A stretch of DNA of 64,000 nucleotides from Novosphingobium sp. FKTRR1 (GTDB lineage Bacteria; Pseudomonadota; Alphaproteobacteria; Sphingomonadales; Sphingomonadaceae). Of this stretch, positions 1 through 8,958 are shown one piece after another. A model generated the notes under the pieces. That model did no database searches and was not told where the DNA came from. It was given only the letters and a program-made list of their open reading frames with translations. Numbering within the stretch: position 1 is the first letter of the stretch; each line of letters begins with the position of its first letter. The DNA is taken from contig NZ_JAIZDA010000019.1 of assembly GCF_020404405.1 (NCBI RefSeq), positions 16,596 to 80,595 of the forward strand. The letters run 5' to 3'. The translations under genes and the position numbers were made by a program.

Positions 1-382
1 AGGTACTGGCAAAGGCAATAAAGCGCGGCGCCTCGCCGAGATCCGCCTTTGCCATGGTTCCCGCATCGGCGACCATGCCGTCGAAATCGAACACATCGCC
101 GGTCTTGCCGGTCTGAAGTCGCGGACTTGCCGCCAAACGCGCACCATTGGCCTGGCCTTGCTCCGCAGTGCCGGTGGCCGAGGCGCTGACCGCTTTGGCG
201 CGGGCCCGCGCGGTCGTAGCGAGAGCCTCGGCTTCGCTAGCCTGTTCGCCTGCACGCGCGCGAATAGCCGCGACATCGATATCCGCCGGTACGCTCTGCG
301 CGAGCGCGCCGCCGAGGGCGGATGTCATGACAAGACCCGTGAGCGCCCAGGTGCGAAGGGAGAGGGAGGGCCGGCGGCTCAT
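1..382 (-). CDS. trbC: TrbC, F-type pilus assembly protein (partial, runs off left edge)
   Basis: Only the first 127 codons are present; the frame is open to the window edge. The ATG at 382 overlaps the traU stop as ATGA. Residues 1-28 form a signal peptide ending in ALA-Q, so the product is periplasmic. An alanine-rich, helical stretch follows (about 35-80). The last visible residues, RFIAFAST, match the start of the conserved TrbC core, which in F-like systems reads as a hydrophobic strand followed by SMP. TrbC works in pilus assembly together with TraW. Position directly after traU is the standard F order. The identity rests on this order plus the short motif. Confidence 0.75.
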   Translation of the reverse strand, partial: MSRRPSLSLRTWALTGLVMTSALGGALAQSVPADIDVAAIRARAGEQASEAEALATTARARAKAVSASATGTAEQGQANGARLAASPRLQTGKTGDVFDFDGMVADAGTMAKADLGEAPRFIAFAST

Positions 383-1410
383 AGGGCGCAGCAATTGCGT
401 TTGCGCCAGACGAGGTAGCCCATGTCCTCGCCGATCGCGGGATAGACCTGTCCTGCCGACATGAAGGTCGTCGAGGCGCCAATCGGCGCGCAGGCATAGC
501 GGCCGCTGGTCTGGGGATTGGGGTTGGTCGCCTGGAAGCGATACTGCTGCTTGCGCATGACCGGCATGAGGTATTTGCCGCAGAGACCCTTGCCGCCCAT
601 CGTGCCCCAGGCGACGAGCTCGCGGTGGAGCTTGTAGGCAAAGCGCGCGAGCGTGAGGCGCGAGGCCTGGACATGGCCGATCGTCGCCGAGACGTTGCCG
701 TTCAGCGGGTACATCGTCCCCTGGCAGCCCGCGCACCAGAACAGGTCGTCGCTGGGAAGTTTGGTGGTGGCCGCAACGCAATCGGCTGCGCAGGCAGCAA
801 GCGCGAGCGGATTGGCGAAGAGCACTGCCTCGGGGTTGATGATCGCTGTGAGCTCGCTGTCTTGCCACAGCGGATCGAGCTCGGTGATGTAGAGAATGTC
901 GACCGAGCCCTGCTCAAGGCAGAGGAAGTCGGCCACCAGTTCCATCCAGTAGATCAGCGGGTAGGCGTACCAGTGGATATGCCACTGCGAGGCATACTGG
1001 GCCGCGCCGCCTACCGCCGAAGGTCCGGCCATGGTCTTGAAGCCGATGTCGAAGCCCGGATCGAGCTTGAGCCCGCCCAGGTTGACGAAGCACCATGGCT
1101 TCATGCTGACGTCGGCGAGCCGCACCGGTTCCCAGAAGCCCATGGCGATGCCGGGGCGCAGGCCGCAGAGACACACCGGGAGCGCAGGGTTGCTGGTGTC
1201 AGGCCGGCCCGATGGCCAGATCTTGAGCCCGCCGATCGAAATCGGAAACAGGCAGGACCAGCAGATATCGGTGATCGGGTTCACGAAATGCCCGGTGCAG
1301 CGCCCCGGACCCGATGCGGCTGCTGCGGGCGAAGGCGCGGCGGTGACGGCAAGCGCTAGGCCTGCGGCGGCCGCGAACGCGTGACGGACAAGCGAGCCGA
1401 GCCGCGTCAT
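379..1410 (-). CDS. traU: TraU, F-type conjugative pilus assembly protein
   Basis: The 343-residue product matches the TraU family in length. It has a signal peptide (about 1-32) and a cysteine-rich periplasmic body with the hallmark pieces CTGHFVNPITDICWSC near the start, PGIAMGFWEP around 90 and CGKYLMPVMRKQQYR near residue 285. TraU is needed for DNA transfer and mating-pore assembly in F-like systems. The many paired cysteines fit the presence of a DsbC-like isomerase in the same operon. The start codon overlaps the traW stop (ATGA, 1407-1410) and the stop overlaps trbC, so all three should be co-translated. Confidence 0.93.
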   Translation of the reverse strand: MTRLGSLVRHAFAAAAGLALAVTAAPSPAAAASGPGRCTGHFVNPITDICWSCLFPISIGGLKIWPSGRPDTSNPALPVCLCGLRPGIAMGFWEPVRLADVSMKPWCFVNLGGLKLDPGFDIGFKTMAGPSAVGGAAQYASQWHIHWYAYPLIYWMELVADFLCLEQGSVDILYITELDPLWQDSELTAIINPEAVLFANPLALAACAADCVAATTKLPSDDLFWCAGCQGTMYPLNGNVSATIGHVQASRLTLARFAYKLHRELVAWGTMGGKGLCGKYLMPVMRKQQYRFQATNPNPQTSGRYACAPIGASTTFMSAGQVYPAIGEDMGYLVWRKRNCCAL

Positions 1411-2063
1411 GACGCCCTCCCTGGCGCTGGCTTGAGCGCCTGTTCGGTGATCTGAAGGACGCGGCCTTTCTGCTCGACGACAGCAGGCACCGCGCGGATC
1501 CCGAAATGCCGGACCAGCGTGCCGCCTTGGTCGAAGTAGAAGCGCATCTGCCGCGCTTTCATGAGCGCCAGCGGCGCACCGGAGACGAGGATCACCTTGG
1601 GCCGGCGCTTGCCGAAAGTAGTGGCCGCCCAGTCGAGCGCGGCCGGGTCGTCGCCATCGAGGAATACGAGAGGGCTGCGCAGCGGAACGGTGTCGAGTGG
1701 ATTGACCCGGGTGCCGCGCGCGATGATCACCTGGCCCTTCGCGTCCCGGATATCGGCGCTCACCGTGATGGTGGGATCGAAAGTCCAGCTCCGCGTGGTT
1801 GCGGCAGGGGCAAGTCCGGGGACCGGATCGGGGCGTTCGACTTTGGCGACGGTTCGGCGTTGAAGTGCGGCATTGAGCCGCGCGGTCTCCCCGCTCGCTT
1901 CAAGATGGGTCAGGCGGGCATGGATCTGTTCGAGGAGATCGGGCTCGGCGATCGCCCAGACTGTGCCGTGCTGACCGTAGTCGCGGGCAGCGGTCGGGAC
2001 GGTGCTTGCGCACAGCGCGAATGCCAGCACCGGGGCAAGGCGGTGGATAGGGTGCTGCCTCAC
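1407..2063 (-). CDS. traW: TraW, F-type pilus assembly protein
   Basis: I place the start at the GTG at 2063, which overlaps the stop of the upstream peptidase gene as GTGA. The same reading frame is open much further upstream, but that part shadows the peptidase gene. From this start the 218-residue protein has a signal peptide (about 1-25, ending TAARDYG) and then the TraW core: the strand LVFLDGDDP, KVILVSGAPL, and RFYFDQGGTLVRHFGI followed by AVPAVVEQKG. TraW acts in the periplasm with TrbC during pilus extension. The stop overlaps traU. Confidence 0.88.
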   Translation of the reverse strand: MRQHPIHRLAPVLAFALCASTVPTAARDYGQHGTVWAIAEPDLLEQIHARLTHLEASGETARLNAALQRRTVAKVERPDPVPGLAPAATTRSWTFDPTITVSADIRDAKGQVIIARGTRVNPLDTVPLRSPLVFLDGDDPAALDWAATTFGKRRPKVILVSGAPLALMKARQMRFYFDQGGTLVRHFGIRAVPAVVEQKGRVLQITEQALKPAPGRAS

Positions 2064-2617
2064 AGGATTGCCCTCCCGGTCCCGAGGATACGCGGACGGC
2101 AGATCCACCCGATCGCGGCATAGCGGCTGTCGAAACCGTCCTTGTGCGGGCTGCCTACAAAGTAGCAGCCCTTTGGGATCGTGCCGGTGGGGCCGAGTGC
2201 GAGCGGCTCGCCGGTGCGCGTCATCGGCTTGGCGAGCGCGACGGGCACGCCGTCGACGAAGAACTGCCGCCCCTCGCGTGTAACGTGCTGCCCGGGTATC
2301 CCCAGCACCCGCTTGCCGAAGAGCCCCGGTTCCTTGCCGAAATGCCGCTGGAGCAGGTCCGAGCGCGGGGGCACGAAGAGCACGAGGTCGCCTTTGCCGG
2401 GCTCGGCCCCGCGCGTCAGCCAGATTGCCCAGCATGGAAGCGAGGGACTGGCGTTGACGAGCAAGGCGTGGGCGCGCGCAAAGTCGCTCAGCCCGGCAGC
2501 ACCGAGGAGTGCGAGGGTGGCACCGCCGGTCAGCAGCAGGTTGCGCCAGTGCCCGCTCTTGAGGTGGAGCAAGTCAGCGCGCAGCACGGGCCAGGTCCCC
2601 CATACGCCGCGCGACAT
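2060..2617 (-). CDS. traF: TraF-type S26 signal peptidase of the conjugation system
   Basis: This is a 185-residue member of the S26 peptidase family as found in conjugation operons (plasmid RP4 TraF is the model, unlike the F-plasmid TraF). A membrane anchor spans about residues 27-45. The catalytic serine lies in NASPSLP (Ser57) and the catalytic lysine in GKRVLGIPG (Lys102); a GDNR-like region reads HKDGFDSRYAAIG. It probably processes the pilin or other exported Tra proteins. The start is uncertain: the ATG at 2617 overlaps trbI by 44 bases, while a TTG at 2572 would abut the trbI stop. Neither has a clear ribosome site. Confidence 0.85.
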   Translation of the reverse strand: MSRGVWGTWPVLRADLLHLKSGHWRNLLLTGGATLALLGAAGLSDFARAHALLVNASPSLPCWAIWLTRGAEPGKGDLVLFVPPRSDLLQRHFGKEPGLFGKRVLGIPGQHVTREGRQFFVDGVPVALAKPMTRTGEPLALGPTGTIPKGCYFVGSPHKDGFDSRYAAIGWICRPRILGTGRAIL

Positions 2618-2981
2618 CGGCGCGGACCGTGTCGGTCATGTCGGGCACACCGCCAGCGACGACGGCTTCGGCGACGAGCACCGTGCGGCCGTCGCGGCCG
2701 AGCCGCTCGACCGAGGCTTGCACAGCCTGCAGATAGGCCTCGACCTCGCCGCGGGTCTGTTCGGGCGGCCGGCCCGAGCGGGCCTCGGCTTCGACAAAGT
2801 CGCCCATGATCCGCGAGAGCTGGACCGTGACGACCTGGCGCTTCTCAAGCGCCAGCAGGCTGCGGGTCGCCCAAATACCCCAGAGCGTGGAGAGCGTGAG
2901 GCTCACCCCGAGTGCTGCCGTGCCGAGCGTCCTGCGCCAGGACAGGGATGGCGCCGACAATGTTGCCATAATGTTCCTCAC
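2574..2981 (-). CDS. trbI: TrbI-like inner-membrane protein of the F-type system
   Basis: A 135-residue protein with one membrane segment (about 16-36) near the N-terminus and a soluble, mainly helical remainder exposed to the periplasm. Residues QLSRIMGDFVEAEARSG resemble the TrbI motif in which a short strand is followed by a helix ending in conserved acidic residues. Its place between traC and traW matches trbI in F and in other sphingomonad tra operons, where it affects pilus outgrowth and retraction. The start overlaps the upstream membrane-protein gene as ATGA (2978-2981). Sequence conservation is weak in this family, so position carries much of the call. Confidence 0.72.
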   Translation of the reverse strand: MRNIMATLSAPSLSWRRTLGTAALGVSLTLSTLWGIWATRSLLALEKRQVVTVQLSRIMGDFVEAEARSGRPPEQTRGEVEAYLQAVQASVERLGRDGRTVLVAEAVVAGGVPDMTDTVRADVARRMGDLARAAR

Positions 2982-3403
2982 TTTTCACTCTCCGAAAGGC
3001 CTGCCTGCACGGCATCGAGGAAGGAGGGCAGCCGCCAGATCGCAATCAGGGTGGCGAGGCCGAAGAGCCCGAGCGCAGTGCCCTGGTCGAACGCGGCGCG
3101 CGCGTTGTGGTCAGCGGCGAGATAGTGCGCGGCGAGGTTGTCGAGGTGGAGGAACAGCCGCTCGGGATCGCCGCCCGCCAGCATCAGGAAGGCGAGCAAA
3201 GGCAGCCCGAGCACCATCAGATAGATCGCGCCGAGAAAGGCACCGGCCTTGACGAGGATGTACCAGAGGTCGGCCAAGTACCGCCGCGCGGGCGGCGGGT
3301 TATCGCCCGCCGAAGTTGCGGGAACCGGAAGGCCAGGCGGCGCCATGTCAGCGGCTACCGGGGTTGCGAGATGGTCGAAGGGCGTGACGAGGTAGAGAGG
3401 CAT
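2978..3403 (-). CDS. Small membrane protein of unknown function in the tra operon
   Basis: A 141-residue protein that I do not recognise from the F plasmid. It starts with a proline-rich, probably cytoplasmic segment (about 1-42). Two hydrophobic spans follow (about 47-78 and 108-123), and the C-terminus is short and charged. A ribosome site AAGGA lies seven bases before the ATG at 3403. It sits 41 bases after traC and overlaps trbI by four bases, so it is translated with the pilus genes. It may be a lineage-specific partner of TraC or TrbI. No enzymatic motif is visible. Confidence 0.7.
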   Translation of the reverse strand: MPLYLVTPFDHLATPVAADMAPPGLPVPATSAGDNPPPARRYLADLWYILVKAGAFLGAIYLMVLGLPLLAFLMLAGGDPERLFLHLDNLAAHYLAADHNARAAFDQGTALGLFGLATLIAIWRLPSFLDAVQAGLSESEK

Positions 3404-3444
3404 GGGTGTGTCCTTGCTTTGGGAAGTGATGGGATGCGGCCGGC

Positions 3445-5991
3445 CTAGGGCTGGTCCGGAAAGGCAATGCGCGCGATGGCGTCCGCGAGTTGGTGACCCC
3501 GCGCGATCTCGGCATCGATATCGGCCACGGTCTGGGGCGAACTCGAGAACAGTGTCGCGGAGTAGGGATCGAGCACGAGCCGGCCGATCGCCTCGACTTC
3601 GGGGCCCTTGATGAAGACCTCGGAATAGGCCGAGCCCTCGCGCTTGAGGCTGCGGATCAGCGTCTCGGTGCGGTCGTCCATGTCGAGCCGCTTGGAATTG
3701 CGGAAATCGGCAATCGTCTCGGGCTTTTGCTGGAGGATCAGCATCCAGTCGCTGTTTTCGAGCGCAGCGGTCGCACCGTCCGACTTGTAGTAGTCGTTAA
3801 GCGACTGGGTCGCGGTCGCCAGCGCGCCGCCATACTTGCGACAGGTGCGGGCATACGTCTCGACGAAGGTGCCCATCGAGCCGCCCTTGAGCAGCGCCCA
3901 GGCCTCGTCGATCAGCAGCAGCTTCCTCACCGAGCGCGGGCTCCGCGTCATGGCCTGGCTGGTCATGAACATGATGGCGCTGAGGACCACACTCCTGAGG
4001 TCTTCGCGGGCGGCGAGGTCCGACATCTCGAACACCGTGAAATCGCTCGACAGGTCGAGCGTCGCCGCACCCTCGAAGAAAGCGCCGTAGGTCCCGCCCG
4101 CCATGTAGGGCGCGAGCGCCGTCGCAAGATCGCGGGCCAGCGGGTGGTCGAGCCCCTCAAGCGCGGCGCCGACCTGTGTCACGCTGGCGGCGGAGCCCTG
4201 CGCGGTCCAGACCTCGTTGACCGCGCGGTCGATGAGCCCGCGCTCGGTATCGCTGAGCGCCGTGCTATGCCGCGCCATCTGGCCGATGATCGCCTTGACC
4301 ATGCCGAAGCAATCGAGGCGGTAGTCCTCGTCTTCGGCGGCGCGCGCTGCATCGATCATCGAGAAGGGATTGAGGCAAAAGCCTGAGGCGAGCGTGAACT
4401 CGACGAAGCGCCCGCCCTGGAGGCGCGCGGAGTGCTCGAAGCTGCGGCCGTCGTCGATCACGACAACTTGCGCGCCGGCCCCGCGCAGCGCCGCGCACAT
4501 CTCCTGGAGCAGCACCGACTTGCCCGAGCCCGACTTGCCGCAGATCGCGACATTGTGGTTGCCCGCGCCGTTTTCGAAGGGGGACCAGTAGAAGGGCTGG
4601 CCGCGCCGCCCGACAAACAGGAGGTGCGGGACCGGCCCGCCGAGAAACTCGCCCTGGACCGGTGCAATATTGGCGGCGGTGGTCGAGAGCAGCGTCCGGA
4701 AACGGCGCAGCCGCTCCATGTCGGTGGCAAGCCCATCAGCGAGGGTGAGCGGCATGGCCGCGAGCAGACCCTGAATCTGGAGATAGCGCTCGTCGGCGAG
4801 GTCCCAGCCTGCTGCCTTGTAGATCGACTTGACCGCTCGCTCGTGGGTGTCGCCAAGCCCGAGCGGCGAATAGGTCGTGACCCCGTAGAAGACGCGCACG
4901 AGGCGGCGACCTTCCTGAAGTTCGGCCTGAACCCGCGCCCATTCTGCCGATTGCTCACCGATGCGCGGCAGGAACCGCGCGCTGCGGGTGTCCGCAAGGC
5001 TCGTCGTGCGCATGAACTTGTAGCCCGCACGCGCGGCGGCTGCTTCCTGATCAGGGTAGACGAGGCAGAGCATCGTCGCCGCCGGACACGGAAAGCGCAG
5101 CTTGTCGGTGAAGAGATCGCCGATCAGCCGCGCGCATTCGTGCGGTGCCCAGCGCGGCGGATAGGCGCGCACGGCAAAGTGGCGGAGGTCGAAGCGGTCG
5201 GGATAGACTTCGCCGATGACCGGCGAGCCGTCCGCCATCTCGCCGGTCGGGCGAAAGCGCTCGGTGGCGAGCACCAGGCGGTCCTCGCGCACGACAAGCT
5301 CGATGTCGCGGCGGATGGCCTGCGCTGCAATCGGGTCTTCGGGATTGTAGGGAACGGCGTCTTCCTGCGGCGCGGTGGTCGGCGAGGTGAGGTCGTCGAT
5401 GAGCGCAATCAGACCCTCGGGCTCCACTTCGATAACACCGAGGCCGAGCGACTTCAGCATGGCGACGAGCCCTTCGCGGACCTGGACCAGTTCCTGCGCA
5501 GAGACAGACTTGTGCTCGGGCACACCGACCGAAACGAAGACCTGATGGTGCCGGGCGTGGAAGGGCGCTTCGTCCGAGCCTGAGCGCCAGACCATCTTGT
5601 AGAGCTGGCGGGCGCGGTGCCGGGCGATGGCCTCGTAGATCCCGCCCTGGAGGTAGCGCGGCGCAAACCATGGGCCGACGATCCGGCTGATGCGCGGCGA
5701 GGCGAGGTGGAGGATCTGCAGGCAGGCACCGCCGGGCAGCCCTTCGGAAAAGAACGCCCCGAGGATCTCGGCGGTGCGCTCGTCGGCCCCGATCAGCGGC
5801 GTGACGCCCAGCACGAAGCCCTTTGAGCGGGCATTGAGATAGAGCCGGTGACGCGGATCCCAGACGCGGTAGGGCAGCCAGTCCGAGAGCATGTCGAGCA
5901 TAAGGCGGGGGCGGGCGGCTTCGGTCTGCTCGGCATCGCCGGTGAGAACGCCGAGCATGGCGTCACGAAGTGTGCGAAAAGAGAGGCTCAC
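3445..5991 (-). CDS. traC: TraC, VirB4-like ATPase of the F-type system
   Basis: The 848-residue protein is the assembly ATPase at the inner face of the secretion channel. It shows the VirB4/TraC layout: an N-terminal docking half and a C-terminal ATPase with Walker A GKSGSGKS at about 484-491 and Walker B KLLLIDEAW at about 688-696. The stretch DSDWMLILQQKPETI near the C-terminus is typical of the family. It powers pilus assembly and substrate transfer. The ATG at 5991 overlaps the traV stop as ATGA. Length and motifs are complete, and I see no damage. Confidence 0.96.
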   Translation of the reverse strand: MSLSFRTLRDAMLGVLTGDAEQTEAARPRLMLDMLSDWLPYRVWDPRHRLYLNARSKGFVLGVTPLIGADERTAEILGAFFSEGLPGGACLQILHLASPRISRIVGPWFAPRYLQGGIYEAIARHRARQLYKMVWRSGSDEAPFHARHHQVFVSVGVPEHKSVSAQELVQVREGLVAMLKSLGLGVIEVEPEGLIALIDDLTSPTTAPQEDAVPYNPEDPIAAQAIRRDIELVVREDRLVLATERFRPTGEMADGSPVIGEVYPDRFDLRHFAVRAYPPRWAPHECARLIGDLFTDKLRFPCPAATMLCLVYPDQEAAAARAGYKFMRTTSLADTRSARFLPRIGEQSAEWARVQAELQEGRRLVRVFYGVTTYSPLGLGDTHERAVKSIYKAAGWDLADERYLQIQGLLAAMPLTLADGLATDMERLRRFRTLLSTTAANIAPVQGEFLGGPVPHLLFVGRRGQPFYWSPFENGAGNHNVAICGKSGSGKSVLLQEMCAALRGAGAQVVVIDDGRSFEHSARLQGGRFVEFTLASGFCLNPFSMIDAARAAEDEDYRLDCFGMVKAIIGQMARHSTALSDTERGLIDRAVNEVWTAQGSAASVTQVGAALEGLDHPLARDLATALAPYMAGGTYGAFFEGAATLDLSSDFTVFEMSDLAAREDLRSVVLSAIMFMTSQAMTRSPRSVRKLLLIDEAWALLKGGSMGTFVETYARTCRKYGGALATATQSLNDYYKSDGATAALENSDWMLILQQKPETIADFRNSKRLDMDDRTETLIRSLKREGSAYSEVFIKGPEVEAIGRLVLDPYSATLFSSSPQTVADIDAEIARGHQLADAIARIAFPDQP

Positions 5992-6734
5992 GGGCGCAGC
6001 TCCTTTGGCGAGGCGGTCTTGGCTGCGGCAGCGCGGTGCGCGGCGTCGATCGCGGCGGCCGAGGGGTAGTGCGGCCGATCGAAGGAAGGCCGAGAGGTCC
6101 GATCATGCGGGGTGGCGGGCATGTCGGACCCCTCGGCCACCGGCGGGGGGACGCCGGGTATTGCCTCGCCTACCGTGGAGGGGAGGGCCGAAGGCGAGGC
6201 AAGCTCGAAGGGTGGTGTGTCGTTGGGGTTCGTTGCGATGCCGATATCCGCAGTGACGGGAGCGGCCTCAGCATCGGGGGCAGACTTGGCGGCAGCCTGC
6301 GCTGCCTTGAGTTGCCGGCCGATCTGGCGAGCGAGCGGTGCGGTCGAGGGCTGGCTGTTGGCCCCAAGCTCAGCGGCCCAGTGCGGTGCCTCGATCACGG
6401 TCCAGGCGACTGCCTCGTCGTGCAGTATCCCGCTCTCGTCGACATGCGCGGGGAAGACGACGCGCAGGCGGCGTTCCGCCGTGCGGGCGCGATCGTCGCT
6501 GCCCACTGGCGTCGCGATCCCAGCGCGCTGGCGCGCCGCGCTGAAGCCGCTGTCCGGATCGGGCGAGGCAATCTCCTTCGTCGCGCGCTCGTCGATCGTG
6601 CGCGAGGGCGCGCAGGTCCCGCTCGGTGCGCGGCAGGAGAACTGGCCTTTGACGTTGGTGCCGAGGCCGACGCAGCCGGCGAGCGACAGGCAAAGCGGGG
6701 TGAGGGCGGCGGCGAGGCGCAGGTGGTGCGACAT
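5988..6734 (-). CDS. traV: TraV, outer-membrane lipoprotein of the F-type system
   Basis: I choose the ATG at 6734, which has AAAGG eight bases upstream. A GTG at 6743 would overlap the dsbC stop as GTGA and is the alternative. The 248-residue product opens with a lipoprotein signal ending LSLAGC (Cys21). The TraV core follows: GTNVKGQFSC and then PSGTC, the two-cysteine motif of the family. The rest is low-complexity and proline/alanine-rich, longer than in F. TraV anchors the TraB-TraK core complex in the outer membrane. It is translationally coupled to traC. Confidence 0.9.
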   Translation of the reverse strand: MSHHLRLAAALTPLCLSLAGCVGLGTNVKGQFSCRAPSGTCAPSRTIDERATKEIASPDPDSGFSAARQRAGIATPVGSDDRARTAERRLRVVFPAHVDESGILHDEAVAWTVIEAPHWAAELGANSQPSTAPLARQIGRQLKAAQAAAKSAPDAEAAPVTADIGIATNPNDTPPFELASPSALPSTVGEAIPGVPPPVAEGSDMPATPHDRTSRPSFDRPHYPSAAAIDAAHRAAAAKTASPKELRP

Positions 6735-6739
6735 CAGAT

Positions 6740-7621
6740 TCACCTTTTGTTCGATGCAGGAGGTTGCGAAGTGGACGCTGTCAGGAAAGCGCGCAGCGCG
6801 GCGGCCGGGCGGTAGCCTTCGAGCACCGCGCCATCGGAGGGCCGCACGATCACAGGCGTTCCGGAGAAGCCATGCGCCTTGGCAAAAGCCTCGTTGGCGT
6901 CCAGCCCGCGCGTGTCGCAGGGCCTGGGATTGGCGAGCGCTGTCCCAGAGTAAGCGGCATGGAGCGAGGTCTCGGGGAAGGGCGAGCAAAGCACGCGCTC
7001 TGCGTCCTTGCGGGATTCGGGGCCGAAGATCGAAATCGGCCGCTCCTCGACGCGTGCGCCGATGGCTTTGAGCTCGCCCGAGAGCTTCCTGCAGTAGCCG
7101 CAGTGGAAGTCGGAGAAGACCACGACTTTGGGACCATCTAACGGACCCCAGCGGATCGCGCCGTTCTCGGGAAGGCCCGCAAGCGTGACCTTCTGCGGCG
7201 CGGGTGTCGCTCGAGATCGGCCAGGTGTTTGATCGTCCGCATCGTCGCGGTGCGCGGCGCCGGCGGCGAGCAGATCGGGATTGAGCTGGAGCAGCCGCGC
7301 CGCAGTCAGATCCTGGCGCGCTTCCATGTCGTAGACGCGGCCGATCACAAGGTACTTGGCCTGCGCGTCGACATAGAACAGCGTTGTCTTCGAGGCGACC
7401 TCGCAAAGACCGCCGAGGCCCTTGCAGTCGATCGCATCGATCGGCGTTTTGGGCAGGCGCAATTGGAGCGCGGCGCGTACTTTGGCGGTGTCGGCTGCGG
7501 CATGGGCCGGCGAGGCCATGTAGGCCGCAGCCCATCCGGTCGCAGCCGAGAGCGCGATGAGGCTGGCAAGGCCTGCCGCCCGGGTAAACGGACGGGGGCG
7601 CGGTGATGGGATCGGGGTCAT
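6740..7621 (-). CDS. DsbC/TrbB-like thiol-disulfide isomerase of the tra operon
   Basis: A 293-residue exported protein with a signal sequence or N-terminal anchor (about 1-41, ending PAHA). Residues 45-110 form the DsbC-type dimerisation part, with the cysteine pair CKGLGGLC. A linker follows, and then a thioredoxin-fold domain with the active site CGYC (174-177) in VFSDFHCGYCRKL. The late motif GFSGTPVIV contains the cis-proline loop. It should isomerise disulfides in cysteine-rich Tra proteins such as TraU and TraV. The ATG at 7621 overlaps the traB stop (ATGA). F-like plasmids often carry such an enzyme between traB and traC. Confidence 0.9.
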   Translation of the reverse strand: MTPIPSPRPRPFTRAAGLASLIALSAATGWAAAYMASPAHAAADTAKVRAALQLRLPKTPIDAIDCKGLGGLCEVASKTTLFYVDAQAKYLVIGRVYDMEARQDLTAARLLQLNPDLLAAGAAHRDDADDQTPGRSRATPAPQKVTLAGLPENGAIRWGPLDGPKVVVFSDFHCGYCRKLSGELKAIGARVEERPISIFGPESRKDAERVLCSPFPETSLHAAYSGTALANPRPCDTRGLDANEAFAKAHGFSGTPVIVRPSDGAVLEGYRPAAALRAFLTASTSQPPASNKR

Positions 7622-8958
7622 TGGCTGTTCCTCACGAAGACGCCGTCGAGAAACACGATCTCGACATCGATGCCGGTCGGCATCTCGACGACGGGCTGGT
7701 ACTGTTCGGCGCGTTCGATCAGGTATTTGCTGACCGTGTCGGCCGCCTCGCCTGCGCCTTGCCCGAGCCCGCCGCCGAGAATGTCGCCAGCGGAGAGCTT
7801 GGCCGGGGTGCCGTTCGCGGTGGTGCGCTGGTTCGCGAACACGCTGTTGGCGTTGGCCGAGAACCCGCGCCCGAACCCGCCGATGATCCCGGCAAGCAGC
7901 GCCTGCGTGACGAGGTTGCCCTCGCGGCTGACAACGCGGCCGCGCACGCCGGACTTGCCAGCAAAGCTGATGAAGCCTTTGACCTCGCTTACCGCGACGC
8001 GCCCACCAGGCTGGTCGCACGTCATGCGGGCGAGCTTCACGTAGACTTTCTCCGAGGAGAGATCGCCGCGCGCTGCGCCGTTGACCACGCAGCCTTCGAT
8101 CCGCGTCGTCAGGACTTTGCCGTTCTGCAGGACCGAGCGGGCAGGGCCGGTGATGCGCAGGACAACCGGGAGCGGATCGGTCTGGCTCGCAACGCCTGCC
8201 GAGGCATCGACCCCGACGATCACGCGCGCCGGCGCATAGGAGTTGGGTGGCAGATACTCAGGCGAGTCCTCGACCACGAGCGGCGGCGTCTCGGCGCGCG
8301 CAACCTTGAGGCCCGCACTGCCCTTGTCGCCGGTGAAGCTCATCAGCTTGACTTCGGCGCTGGGGGCGGCGGGGCCTTCGCCCGGCGCGCCGCCCAGACC
8401 GTCGGCATTGCTGCCTGGAGCGGGAAGCCCCCGTGCATCGTAACTGCCACCGCGCGGGCCGTAGGCCGGGACCGGCGGCACAGCGGCAGGAACCTGCGGA
8501 CTGGCCAACTGGCTCTTCAGCTGCGCATTCTCAGCGGACACCGCATCGATCGCGGCCTGGCCATTGGTGCGCATGGCCTCGTTCTCGGCCTTGAGCGCCG
8601 CCATCTGCTCGCCGACTTCGCTGCGCGGGACGGCGGCGTCTTTCAGCTCCTTCTGCGCGCGGGCCATGGCGTCAAGCCGGTTGCCGAACATGGCAACGAA
8701 CTCGCGCTCGGAGAGGTCGCGGTTGACGAGGCCGGAGGTGTCGACGCTGGTCTTGTCGGTCTCGGTCTTGCCAGCACCATCAGTTCCGAGAAGGAACCAC
8801 GCCGCACCGGCGAGGAGCACTGCGGCGACACCGCCAAGCAACAGGTTCTGCCGCCGCCGGGTGCTGGCGTTCAGCGTCGACAGAAGTTCGGCGCTACCGT
8901 CCTCGTCCTTCGCCTTCTGGCGCTGAGGCGGCTGCTCATCGCGCTTGTTCTCAGTCAT
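7618..8958 (-). CDS. traB: TraB, VirB10-like inner-to-outer membrane bridge
   Basis: The 446-residue protein has a charged cytoplasmic N-terminus, one membrane segment (about 35-55), a predicted coiled coil (about 88-145, with QMAALKAENEAM), a glycine/proline-rich periplasmic linker and the VirB10-type beta domain. The beta domain holds YAPARVIVGVDASAGV, KVLTTRIEGCVVNG and the late helical antenna region. TraB spans the envelope and links the pore to the outer-membrane ring of TraV and TraK. I prefer the ATG at 8958, with GGGGA eight bases upstream; an ATG at 8964 is also possible. Both overlap the end of traK. Confidence 0.93.
   Translation of the reverse strand: MTENKRDEQPPQRQKAKDEDGSAELLSTLNASTRRRQNLLLGGVAAVLLAGAAWFLLGTDGAGKTETDKTSVDTSGLVNRDLSEREFVAMFGNRLDAMARAQKELKDAAVPRSEVGEQMAALKAENEAMRTNGQAAIDAVSAENAQLKSQLASPQVPAAVPPVPAYGPRGGSYDARGLPAPGSNADGLGGAPGEGPAAPSAEVKLMSFTGDKGSAGLKVARAETPPLVVEDSPEYLPPNSYAPARVIVGVDASAGVASQTDPLPVVLRITGPARSVLQNGKVLTTRIEGCVVNGAARGDLSSEKVYVKLARMTCDQPGGRVAVSEVKGFISFAGKSGVRGRVVSREGNLVTQALLAGIIGGFGRGFSANANSVFANQRTTANGTPAKLSAGDILGGGLGQGAGEAADTVSKYLIERAEQYQPVVEMPTGIDVEIVFLDGVFVRNSQ

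Noticed and set aside
625..1359. Long open frame on the plus strand opposite traU
   Set aside because: It is the reverse-strand shadow of a high-GC gene; traU has signal peptide, family motifs and coupled neighbours, while the shadow has none.
4432..5583. 383-codon plus-strand frame opposite traC
   Set aside because: Lies entirely within traC and has charged, repetitive composition without motifs; typical antisense artefact in GC-rich DNA.
6740..8020. Extended 426-codon version of the DsbC-like gene
   Set aside because: The extra N-terminal part is translated from traB sequence in another frame; the ATG at 7621 with ATGA overlap is the sensible start.
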